A stretch of DNA of 6,629 nt, taken from NCBI GenBank assembly GCA_964343305.1, contig CAYFJO010000555.1, positions 1 to 6,629 of the forward strand, read 5' to 3'. Made by a program: the position numbers and the translations under genes. Source of the stretch: CAYFJO01 sp964343305. GTDB taxonomy: Bacteria; Planctomycetota; Planctomycetia; Pirellulales; Pirellulaceae. This document shows, in pieces, positions 1-6,530 of the stretch (position 1 is the stretch's first letter; each line of letters opens with the position of its first letter). The notes beneath the pieces were generated by a model. That model had not been told where the DNA came from. It saw only the letters and a list, made by a program, of their open reading frames with translations, and made no database searches.

Positions 1-1680
1 TTTGCCTATTGCGAGTGCGGCAAAGACAAGAACAAACAGCGTCCCGGCTGGAACCTGGAAACGTGCTTCCACCTCTTTCGCGTGAATTCCGACGGGACGA
101 ATCTGGTGCAACTGACCGATGGCCTGTTCAATGATTTTGATCCGTGCTGGCTGCCCAACGGACGGATCTGTTTCATTTCGGAACGGCGCGGCGGCTACGG
201 CCGCTGTCACGGGACTCGCGATGCGCCCTCTTATACGCTGGCATCGATCGACCCGGACGGCGGCGACCTCGTTTTTCTCAGTTACAACGAGGCCAACGAG
301 TGGCAGCCCAGTGTCACCAACGACGGGCAGATCGTCTACACGCGGTGGGATTACCTCGACCGGGGCACGAACCAGGCGCACCACCCGTGGGTCACGTCGA
401 TCGACGGCCGCGACCCGCGGGCGATCCATGGAAACTATCCTGTCTCGAGCAAGGGGCTGCACGACCGGCCGTGGATGGAGATGGACATCCGCGCGATCCC
501 CGGCAGCACGAAATTTGTCGCCACCGCCGCCGGCCACCATGGCCAGGCGTACGGTTCGCTCGTGATTCTCGACCCGCGCGTCGCGGACGATGGTGCCATG
601 TCGCAGCTACGACGCCTCACCCCCGAAGTCGCATTTCCGGAAGCGGAACGCGGTGGCGGTGATTTTGCGACAGCTTGGCCGTTGAGCGAGAACTATTTCC
701 TGTGCAGCGATCGCGGCGGCATCTACCTGATCGACAGCTTCGGCGGCCGCCAGTTGATCTACCGCAGCAAAGAAGTTCCGTGCCTGAGTCCGATTCCCTT
801 GCAGGCCCGGCTCCAGCCGCCGTGCATCCCACACCAGACGGCCGTCGGCCTTCCACCCGACGACAAGCAGAGCGGCGGAGACCCTCGCGCGAAACGTTCC
901 GCGGCAGGCGACCCCGCCACGATCTCGGTGATCAACATCTACGACAGCCTGTTGCCCTGGCCGAAGGAGACAAGGATCAAAGCGCTCAGGATTATGCAAA
1001 TCATCCCCAAAGCCACACCGCGAGCCCCGGGTTGCGGCACTGGCAGAACGAACATTCGCGAAGTGCTCGGCACCGTGCCGGTCGAAGAAGACGGCAGCGT
1101 CTACTTCCAGGCGCCGACCAACAAGGCGATCTATTTCCAGGCGCTCAACGAGCGCGGCCTGGCGGTGCAGTCGATGCGGTCGGTGACCTACGTCCATCCC
1201 GGGGAACGACTGGTCTGTCACGGCTGCCACGAACCCCGTCACCAGGCCCCGGCCGTGCGAGATCGGAACCCACTGGCTTGGCATCGCGAGCCGTCCGAGA
1301 TACGGCCTGATGTGGAAGGTTCGAATCCGTTCGACTTTGACCTACTCGTCAAGTCGGTCTTTGATACGAAGTGCAACGAGTGCCACCGCGAGAAAAACGC
1401 TGTGAAACTCGACCGCAAGACCGCGATGAAGTACGTCCCCCACTTCATTTCGCCGAAGCCGTACGAACTGTCCCGCACGGTTCCCGGCAAGTTCGGCGCG
1501 CTCGGGTCAAGACTGCTGAAGTATCTCGACAAGTCACACCATAGGCTGGATTTGACCGCAGACGAATTCCATCGGATTACGCTCTGGATGGATTGCAACG
1601 CGGCTTCTCGCGGCTCGCAACAGCTTTCCGTGCAGGAACGCCAACGGCTCGCGGAATTCGCTTCGCCGCGCCGTGACTAA
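1..1680 (+). CDS. HzsA-related PD40/cytochrome c-type protein (5' partial)
   Basis: The reading frame is open from the first base, so the start and any signal peptide lie upstream; 559 residues are visible. A GTG at 82 is internal to this frame, because the preceding codons read into the same fold. Residues 28-39 and 83-94 are TolB/PD40-like propeller strands (VNSDGTNLVQLT, IDPDGGDLVFLS), and ERRGGYGRCHG follows the first. The stretch VLGTVPVEEDGSVYFQAP, then SMRSVTYVHPGE, is typical of the large family annotated in planctomycetes as hydrazine synthase alpha subunit-like. Two haem c motifs follow: CHGCH at residues 406-410 (bases 1216-1230) and CNECH at 458-462 (bases 1372-1386). The family end-motif FHRITLWMD precedes the TAA stop. 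The protein is probably periplasmic and redox-active, but its substrate is unknown. Homologues are common in planctomycetes that do not perform anammox, and no HzsB/C-like partner is visible, so hydrazine synthesis should not be assumed. The sequence is GC-rich compared with the genes downstream. Confidence 0.85.
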   Translation, partial: FAYCECGKDKNKQRPGWNLETCFHLFRVNSDGTNLVQLTDGLFNDFDPCWLPNGRICFISERRGGYGRCHGTRDAPSYTLASIDPDGGDLVFLSYNEANEWQPSVTNDGQIVYTRWDYLDRGTNQAHHPWVTSIDGRDPRAIHGNYPVSSKGLHDRPWMEMDIRAIPGSTKFVATAAGHHGQAYGSLVILDPRVADDGAMSQLRRLTPEVAFPEAERGGGDFATAWPLSENYFLCSDRGGIYLIDSFGGRQLIYRSKEVPCLSPIPLQARLQPPCIPHQTAVGLPPDDKQSGGDPRAKRSAAGDPATISVINIYDSLLPWPKETRIKALRIMQIIPKATPRAPGCGTGRTNIREVLGTVPVEEDGSVYFQAPTNKAIYFQALNERGLAVQSMRSVTYVHPGERLVCHGCHEPRHQAPAVRDRNPLAWHREPSEIRPDVEGSNPFDFDLLVKSVFDTKCNECHREKNAVKLDRKTAMKYVPHFISPKPYELSRTVPGKFGALGSRLLKYLDKSHHRLDLTADEFHRITLWMDCNAASRGSQQLSVQERQRLAEFASPRRD

Positions 1681-1692
1681 TTCCTTTGGTAA

Positions 1693-2160
1693 ACCCCCGG
1701 CATGCCGGACCGGAGCGCTTCAGAAAGTCCGCACCGATGTCGTCAAGACCGCCGCGACGGCCACGGTCATGCCGATGGCTTTGCGGCGGGCCACGCGCTG
1801 TTGCAGAGCAAAGCGGGCAAGTATCCAGCCAACTCGCCAGCGTATGGCGCCGAGGGTGTGCGGCTGATTCGTCCGCACGGCGCGATGGATGAGCCCGAGT
1901 TTTTTGCCGGCTGCAATCAAGCCCCTGGAACGGCAGCAAAGGGCCGAGCTGAACATGGCCACAATCGAACTGTATCCAGATCTCTGCCTGTCCCACAAAG
2001 CCAAGGCGATCCACCGCAAACAGGCCCTGCTCCGAGCGCTCCGCTTGCCACCGACCGAAACCGAGGCTGGGTACGAAAGGCGAGGACCGTGTGGCGAGTG
2101 CCACATGGTCTGTCCGCTGCACGACGAGGCGATTAAGCTGGAATCGGGCGCGTTCCTGTC
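1693..2160 (+). pseudogene. Decayed coding-like stretch with frame switches and one CGECH motif
   Basis: No intact gene is visible between the upstream stop and the next cluster. From about 1702 to 1910 the first forward frame has coding-like G/C third positions (for example GHALLQSKAGKYPANSPAY and VRLIRPHGAMDE). From about 1880 to 2160 the second frame takes over (for example IELYPDLCLSHKAKAIHRKQ), and its codon pattern is clearly better than in the other frames. This second part carries CGECH at 2090-2104, a possible haem c attachment motif, followed by MVCP. Neither part has a convincing start, a ribosome binding site or a full domain. I do not recognise the family. The simplest reading is one or two genes broken by small indels. 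Sequencing or assembly indels, or chance open frames in GC-rich DNA, are the alternatives. Confidence 0.4.
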
Positions 2161-2181
2161 CCTTATCATCTTCCCCGATGC

Positions 2182-2385
2182 CTGTGGTGGCTGGCCGACG
2201 GTGGTGAACACATCGTCGAGTTGACCATGGACGTGGAAGGCCAAACCGAAGTGATCCCGTTCCTCATGATCGCCAGCAATCCAACCGCGACGAAGTCGAT
2301 TGCGATCGGACTGGTCGTTTTCTTGGTTGTTGTCCGTGCGATCAAAATCAAGCGGGATCGGCAAAGGAAACAGAGTGCCATCAGC
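2182..2385 (+). pseudogene. 3' stump of a tandem FixH/YtkA-like paralogue
   Basis: The encoded segment closely parallels the C-terminal third of the gene just downstream. Here one reads ADGGEHIVELTMDVEGQTEV then IPFLM, a hydrophobic helix (IAIGLVVFLVVVRAIK) and a basic tail. Downstream one reads PEDGEYLLELTLEVEGRTEI then IPFLL, a helix (IGVGLVTFLVIVRAVK) and a basic tail. The N-terminal two thirds are missing: a TAA stop lies in this frame at 2134-2136 and similarity fades before about 2182. The stump has lost its own stop codon and runs in frame into the signal peptide of the next gene. An automatic caller could therefore start one 229-231 residue protein at 2221 (TTG) or 2227 (ATG). The two copies differ at many silent and non-silent sites, so the duplication is old. 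A functional two-helix fusion protein is possible but less likely. Confidence 0.65.
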
Positions 2386-2916
2386 GTGAGCAAGAGCGTT
2401 GCTGTCGCAGTTGTTTTGATGCTCATCACCCTTCCGCACATTGCACACGCTCATCATATCGATGGCATGCCGCACGCGAGCGTCGGGCCGTACGACATTC
2501 TTATGACGTCGATTCCTGAAAAACCAGTGTCAGGCGAAGCTACGCATATCACGTTCTATATCATTGACAGCAACACGGGACGGCCGATCGACCAATCAAT
2601 AACCGTACACGTTCTGCAAACGTTCACTTTCCGCCAGAACAAGGAAATCGTTGAACCTACAATTCATCTCCCGATCAACCTCCAATATCCATTCAAGATG
2701 GTTTTTCCGGAGGATGGCGAATACCTGTTAGAATTGACGTTGGAGGTTGAAGGCCGAACAGAAATCATCCCATTTTTGCTGTTTGTCGGTAACTCGTCAG
2801 CGACGACATTGATTGTGATCTCGATCGGTGTCGGATTGGTCACTTTCCTTGTCATCGTTCGCGCGGTCAAAGCCATGCGAAATCGGAAGCGACAACGAAG
2901 TGTGACAAACGAATAG
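2386..2916 (+). CDS. FixH/YtkA-like exported, C-terminally anchored protein
   Basis: This encodes 176 residues from a GTG start. That start was chosen because it begins a near-ideal signal peptide (MSKSVAVAVVLMLITLPHIA, then HA), cleaved around residue 22 just before HHIDGMPH. The purine-rich AGGAAA at 2365-2370 lies rather far upstream (15 bases), so the start is less certain than the function class. Residues about 33-130 form a predicted beta domain opening with GPYDILMTSIPEKPVSGE, a pattern I associate with FixH/YtkA-like proteins encoded beside NapH-type 4Fe-4S membrane proteins. A single helix at about 141-159 and a basic tail anchor it, so the domain should face the periplasm. The mature N-terminus is histidine-rich (HH...PH) and might bind a metal; that is inference. 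The gene is followed after 66 bases by the polyferredoxin gene, probably in the same operon. It is preceded by the stump of a paralogue in the same frame. Confidence 0.7.
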   Translation: MSKSVAVAVVLMLITLPHIAHAHHIDGMPHASVGPYDILMTSIPEKPVSGEATHITFYIIDSNTGRPIDQSITVHVLQTFTFRQNKEIVEPTIHLPINLQYPFKMVFPEDGEYLLELTLEVEGRTEIIPFLLFVGNSSATTLIVISIGVGLVTFLVIVRAVKAMRNRKRQRSVTNE

Positions 2917-2970
2917 CTAAGGACGCCTTCGTTTCGTGCGTGGCGTTGAAGGTGAGAGGCACTTGCGCTT

Positions 2971-2974
2971 AGGA
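2971..2974 (+). promoter_or_regulatory. Ribosome binding site for the YHS-polyferredoxin gene
   Basis: AGGA lies 8 bases upstream of the GTG at 2983. This spacing fixes that GTG as the start codon, and the resulting N-terminus is a good membrane signal-anchor. Confidence 0.65.
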
Positions 2975-2982
2975 ACTGAATT

Positions 2983-5241
2983 GTGCAACGGATCCTGAAA
3001 ATTTTCTTGCCTTACTTGTTGTTCGTTGGCATTGGTATTGCCATTTGGGTGTCAAACTTTCGCCCGAATAGTGAGCCAGTTGTTGCAAAGAATGCGACAG
3101 CGGGAAAAGCAACGATTCGGTGTAACGGTTGCGGAAAGAATCTAGATCCCAAGAGAGCCGTCGCGCATGAGATTAACGGGACGGTCAAACACTATTGCTG
3201 CGGTCATTGTCTAGCTCGCCACGAGAAAGCCGGTTTTCCGAAGACGATTGCGAAAACGGATCAAACCGTGAAGGACGAACATGATTTGGGCGATAAACCC
3301 ATCAGCAGTGTTGGGCAAGTCTTTATCGATCCCGTCTGCCATATGGAAGTGACTTCATCCTGGGGATTTGAAGTCAAGCACGTTGGACGCTCGTACTATT
3401 TCTGCACCGAGGCCTGTCGCGATCAATTTGCTGATGCGCCCGAAGATTTCCTAGGGGATCGGTGCATCGTGTGTAACGAATTAAACGATCCAGCGTCCGT
3501 AAAAACCGCCACGTATTTGGGAAAGACCTACCGCCTTTGTTGCGAGGAACATCGGCAAGAATTCAAAGCCGATCCGGCAGCATTTTTCATGCACACGATG
3601 TGGGGTATCCCAGCGTGGATGTACTACTTGTCGATTGCCTTCGTATTGGTTGTCAGTTTTGGTTTCTTCGAGGCGCTTGAGCGATTCTTTGGACCAAAGC
3701 AGCCGGGTGTCGAGTTGTCGCCATCCGCTGGAGCGGCGGCAACGACGGCTGCGGGCGTGGGTGATCGGATTGATTTGTTGCAGAGTCGTGTCATTCATTT
3801 CCTCGTGACTTCGCGAGTTTTTCGATTCGTCTGCCAGGCGGTCTTTGTGTTTCTCTTCTTTGTCATCATCGCCGCCGGGCTGTTCGGCAACCAAAACCCG
3901 GCCCTCAACATCGCGCCGATTCTTACCTGGACGGTCTGGTGGGGCGGATTGGTTATTCTGATCATGTTCGCTGGTAAAGCGTGGTGCTTCATTTGCCCGT
4001 GGGACGCCGTCGCGGGCTGGATGGAAAAACTGCGGTTTTGGAAAAAGACGAATGAGGGATTGGGGCTGAATCTGAAATGGCCGAAAGTGTTACGGAACAT
4101 CGTCATTGCCACGGTCTTGTTCGTCGGTTTGACGTGGATCGAACTGGGTTTCGGCGTAACGATGAAACCGCGTGTGACGGCGTATTTGGCCATTGCGATG
4201 TTGTTGATGGCGATCGTCAGTGCGTTCTTGTTCGAGCGGAAGGGCTTTTGTCGCTACGCATGTTTAGTTGGTCGCGTGAGTGGTTTGTATGCGATGTTCT
4301 CCGGCACGGAGATTCGTCCGCGCGATCAATCGGTTTGTCGCGATTGCGCAGGAAAGGAGTGCGTACAGGGCAGCGAAACAGCTTATGGGTGTCCGACGTT
4401 TCTGTTTCCCGGCAATCTGAAAACAAACACCTATTGCATTCAATGCAGCGAGTGTATTCAGGCGTGCCCGCACGACAATCTAGCGTTGAATCTGCGCCCG
4501 TGGGGCACCGACCTGGTTAGCGAACATCGACCGAGAACCGACGAAGCCTACCTCGCTTTGCTGATGCTTTCGATCACCGGATTTCACGGTCTAACGATGA
4601 CGCCGAATTGGGCACAGCTAACAGGTTGGATCAGCGGAACATTTTCAGTCGGCAATATCATTGCTTTTTCGCTCGGAATGGCGGCCCTGATGATCGCCCC
4701 GATTCTCATTTACGCTCTGCTTGTGCGAGTGTCCTATGTTCTCGGAACTCACCGAGTGAAAAAGGGGACAGGTCCAATTTGTGCGCAGCACCCTTCGGGC
4801 CGTTCCGGCAAATTGGACCTGTCCCCTTTTTCACAACTCAGCTACCACGATTACTTCGTTCGCTACGCGTATGCCCTGTTGCCGATTGCCTTGTTCTATC
4901 ACCTCGCTCACAACATGGAACATTTGCTGATGGAGGGGCCCAAAGTAGTCACACTCGCTTCGGATCCATTCGGCTGGGGATGGAACTTGTTCGGTACACT
5001 CGGCTGGGCCGTTCCGCCGCTCGTCTCCTTGGATGTGCTTTGGATCCTGCAAATCCTGCTGGTACTCGTCGGCCACGTTTACAGTTTATGGGTTGCCCAG
5101 CGAACTTCGATCAACATCTTCGGTGACCGCAAAGCGGCCTTCAAAAGCCAGATCCCGATGCTCATCGGGATGATCGCCTTCAGCATCTTTAGCCTGTGGC
5201 TTTTGAAACAACCGATGGAAATGCGAACGTCGGCAATGTAA
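2983..5241 (+). CDS. Triple YHS/TRASH-like domain NapH/NosR-type 4Fe-4S membrane protein
   Basis: This is a 752-residue protein starting at GTG. A signal-anchor helix spans residues 8-26. Three cysteine-rich modules follow: CNGC at 47-50 with CCGHC at 72-76; a classical YHS domain (DPVCHMEV at 116-123, YFCTEAC ending at C145); and CIVC at 161-164 with CC at 186-187. A helix at about 210-229 leads into a polytopic core of the NapH/NosR/CcoG type. The core contains CFICPWDA (C335, C338), FCRYAC (C423, C427), an unusual cluster motif C452-x2-C455-x4-C460-x9-C470-P, and a canonical CxxCxxCxxxCP at C485-C495. Later helices carry HLAHNMEH (H640, H643, H647). No NosR-type FMN domain is present. The likely role is membrane electron transfer to a periplasmic partner, with metal sensing or delivery by the YHS modules; the partner is unknown. 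It is probably co-transcribed with the FixH-like gene. Residues 592-618 are encoded by a palindromic element and are not expected in homologues. Confidence 0.85.
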   Translation: MQRILKIFLPYLLFVGIGIAIWVSNFRPNSEPVVAKNATAGKATIRCNGCGKNLDPKRAVAHEINGTVKHYCCGHCLARHEKAGFPKTIAKTDQTVKDEHDLGDKPISSVGQVFIDPVCHMEVTSSWGFEVKHVGRSYYFCTEACRDQFADAPEDFLGDRCIVCNELNDPASVKTATYLGKTYRLCCEEHRQEFKADPAAFFMHTMWGIPAWMYYLSIAFVLVVSFGFFEALERFFGPKQPGVELSPSAGAAATTAAGVGDRIDLLQSRVIHFLVTSRVFRFVCQAVFVFLFFVIIAAGLFGNQNPALNIAPILTWTVWWGGLVILIMFAGKAWCFICPWDAVAGWMEKLRFWKKTNEGLGLNLKWPKVLRNIVIATVLFVGLTWIELGFGVTMKPRVTAYLAIAMLLMAIVSAFLFERKGFCRYACLVGRVSGLYAMFSGTEIRPRDQSVCRDCAGKECVQGSETAYGCPTFLFPGNLKTNTYCIQCSECIQACPHDNLALNLRPWGTDLVSEHRPRTDEAYLALLMLSITGFHGLTMTPNWAQLTGWISGTFSVGNIIAFSLGMAALMIAPILIYALLVRVSYVLGTHRVKKGTGPICAQHPSGRSGKLDLSPFSQLSYHDYFVRYAYALLPIALFYHLAHNMEHLLMEGPKVVTLASDPFGWGWNLFGTLGWAVPPLVSLDVLWILQILLVLVGHVYSLWVAQRTSINIFGDRKAAFKSQIPMLIGMIAFSIFSLWLLKQPMEMRTSAM
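4756..4834 (+). repeat. REP/MITE-like palindromic element inside the polyferredoxin gene
   Basis: Two perfect 25-base inverted arms, 4756-4780 and 4810-4834, share the core GGGGACAGGTCC and flank a 29-base head. The head itself contains short inverted repeats: GTGC/GCAC at 4781-4791 and GCCG/CGGC at 4799-4809. Folded, the element would be a long hairpin with a branched, cloverleaf-like tip. This is the form of REP-type elements mobilised in trans by Y1/RAYT transposases. No transposase is present here. It begins exactly at a codon boundary and is translated without a stop into about 27 residues in a loop between membrane helices. As far as I recall, similar GGGGACAGG hairpins recur in planctomycete genomes; this could not be verified here. 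Confidence 0.8.
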
Positions 5242-5329
5242 TCTCAGCAATACGCAAGACCTATGACTGCTCGAAGACCCGTCGAATCGAAACGCATAAT
5301 GGGAGTGGGAGAAATTGCAAAAAGAAAAC

Positions 5330-5362
5330 GAAAAAGGACGGATTCATCATCCGTCCTTTTTC
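5330..5362. terminator. Bidirectional Rho-independent terminator between convergent genes
   Basis: This is a perfect 14-bp stem (5330-5343 paired with 5349-5362) around a 5-base loop. The GC core is GGACGG/CCGTCC. An A-run flanks the left side and a T-run the right, so a U-tract follows the hairpin on either strand. It sits about 90 bases after the polyferredoxin stop and 25 bases after the DUF3500 stop, so it can end both transcripts. Confidence 0.85.
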
Positions 5363-5387
5363 AAACTTTTCCAGTCTGAATCGCGAA

Positions 5388-6371
5388 TCAACTTTCTCGT
5401 TTCGCGACGTTGATATACGCGTGAACATGCGGTGCGCCACGGAAGTGACAGACCATGGTTGGTCCTTCCAGCCGCCACACGTCCCACACGGTGTCTTTGT
5501 CCAGATCGCCGCTTTGATAGAACGCGATGTGGACCTTGTCCATGCCGCCACCGGCTTTGACGATTTCCATCACTTCGTCAATGTCTTCCTTGCGATAAGG
5601 CAACAATATGTCCTTGAGCGTTGCTTCGACGAGTTGCTTGACGTCAGCCGTCAGGTCGCCACATGCAACGCCAGGAAGTTGGCCAAGGTCTTTTCGCAAT
5701 TGAACCGCCGTCTCGTCTGGAGCTGTTTGCAGCAACGCTGTCTTGCGCTGCTCCCCTTCCAGCGCCTGGAAGACTTCATTGGCCCGCTTCGTCTGATAGG
5801 AGAACAGATTTTGTTCGCTGTTTCCCCTCTTGCTGTGGCCGTAAACGATCGGTCCGCCGAAAGGCAACCCTTCGATGGAATTGCCGTCGGCGCGAATCGT
5901 ATGATGGCGGCCGGTCAGCTCAAATTCGAACGGCCCTTCGATCGGATTGCCGAACAACGCCACGGAGTATCGTTTGAATCCACCGCCCATATCGTCGGCC
6001 ATTTGTTTGATGAATTTCTCGTAGCCTTCCTCGGACGTGACGCTGCGGAAGATTTCGTCGATCAAATCTTGCTGCGACTTGTCGAAGAACTTGCCAACGT
6101 TTGCTTTTGTGATGTGCCAATTTGGGTTGACCTTTGTGCGACGCGGGTCGTCGATCGGCAACGCGACAACTTGGCGTTGATCGTCCGTCAAGCTGTGGTA
6201 GAGTGCTTTAACAGCGGTTTCGGCTTTGCTTTTTCGCGACGGCGCGGCACTGACTAGCGAAGGCAACGCAGTTGCAGCAAATGCCGCTCCCGCAGCCGTT
6301 GCAACAAAGTCGCGTCGACTAAGGCCACGTTCACAATCGTCGCAGTGGGAGGATTCTTGGTTTCGGTCCAT
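5388..6371 (-). CDS. Tat-exported DUF3500 family protein
   Basis: This encodes 327 residues from the ATG at 6371-6369, supported by a well-spaced ribosome binding site. A twin-arginine signal is clear: SRRDF at residues 18-22, then an alanine-rich hydrophobic stretch and a likely cleavage site near VSAA (residues 40-43). The mature protein would therefore be folded before export. Its body fits the DUF3500 family (function unknown), with ELTGRHHTIR around 151-160 and FGGPIVYGH at 171-179. The C-terminus contains HVH at 315-317 within a predicted strand. These conserved histidines could form a metal or ligand site, but no catalytic role is established. The cytoplasmic n-region holds a CDDC motif at residues 10-13, just before the Tat motif. 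The gene is convergent with the polyferredoxin gene and has its own signals, so a functional link is not implied. The family assignment was made from remembered motifs and is fairly secure; the function is not known. Confidence 0.85.
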   Translation of the reverse strand: MDRNQESSHCDDCERGLSRRDFVATAAGAAFAATALPSLVSAAPSRKSKAETAVKALYHSLTDDQRQVVALPIDDPRRTKVNPNWHITKANVGKFFDKSQQDLIDEIFRSVTSEEGYEKFIKQMADDMGGGFKRYSVALFGNPIEGPFEFELTGRHHTIRADGNSIEGLPFGGPIVYGHSKRGNSEQNLFSYQTKRANEVFQALEGEQRKTALLQTAPDETAVQLRKDLGQLPGVACGDLTADVKQLVEATLKDILLPYRKEDIDEVMEIVKAGGGMDKVHIAFYQSGDLDKDTVWDVWRLEGPTMVCHFRGAPHVHAYINVAKRES

Positions 6372-6378
6372 CGTTTTT

Positions 6379-6383
6379 CCTTT
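6379..6383 (-). promoter_or_regulatory. Ribosome binding site for the DUF3500 gene
   Basis: On the minus strand, AAAGG followed by AAAAACG places the purine-rich site 7 bases before the ATG at 6371. This supports the chosen start. Confidence 0.6.
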
Positions 6384-6436
6384 AGCAGTGGGAGGTGGAT
6401 TGAAAAATGCGAGTTGTGCTTCGAATATTTTACATC

Positions 6437-6465
6437 AAATTACTTTTATGCATTGCAAATGTCAA
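6437..6465 (-). promoter_or_regulatory. Candidate sigma70-type promoter for the DUF3500 gene
   Basis: On the minus strand a perfect TTGACA (6465-6460) is followed after 17 bases by TAATTT (6442-6437), a 4-of-6 match to TATAAT. The region is AT-rich compared with its surroundings. It would start transcription near 6430, leaving a leader of about 60 bases. Planctomycete promoters are poorly characterised, so this is a prediction only. Confidence 0.45.
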
Positions 6466-6530
6466 ACAGAATCCACCTGCTTCACAAATACAGGGTCTTA
6501 AGGTTACCCCAGCGCTGCAATAACTCTGCT

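Noticed and set aside
607..1284. Minus-strand open frame of 225 codons inside the HzsA-like gene
   Set aside because: The plus strand carries conserved family motifs and a haem site throughout this span. The antisense frame has none.
1..1680. Annotation as a genuine hydrazine synthase subunit and anammox marker
   Set aside because: The family is broad in non-anammox planctomycetes, and nothing else in the window points to anammox metabolism.
1697..1708. Perfect 12-base palindrome CCGGCATGCCGG just after the HzsA-like gene
   Set aside because: It has no loop and no following T-run, so it is not a convincing terminator. A short GC-rich palindrome is expected by chance.
2090..2113. CGECHMVCP as a half ferredoxin motif
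   Set aside because: The first cysteine of a CxxCxxCxxxCP motif is missing, and CGECH by itself matches a haem c site better. With no flanking family signal, neither reading can be claimed as a working site.
1720..2475. Minus-strand open frame of 251 codons over the decayed region
   Set aside because: Its translation is low-complexity with no domain, and it runs antisense to the FixH-like stump, whose homology is clear. It is a shadow frame in GC-rich DNA.
2923..2946. Weak stem (ACGCC with GGCGT) between the FixH-like and polyferredoxin genes
   Set aside because: It is a five-base stem with a long loop and no T-run. It is too weak to call a terminator or regulatory structure.
4810..4834. 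Palindromic element read as an intrinsic terminator because its right arm ends in a T-run
   Set aside because: It lies in the middle of an intact coding region. The T-run is part of the stem, paired with the A-run of the left arm, not a free U-tract after it.
4746..4840. AACTCA direct repeats (4746-4751 and 4835-4840) as a target-site duplication of the palindromic element
   Set aside because: The left copy is separated from the arm by four bases. The 89-base offset is also not a multiple of three, so excising the segment between the copies would break the frame. Probably coincidence.
5196..6257. Plus-strand open frame of 353 codons, longer than the gene it overlaps
   Set aside because: It is antisense to the DUF3500 gene, which has a Tat signal, a ribosome binding site, family motifs and a terminator. 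The plus-strand frame begins inside the polyferredoxin gene, runs across the terminator and has no recognisable domain.
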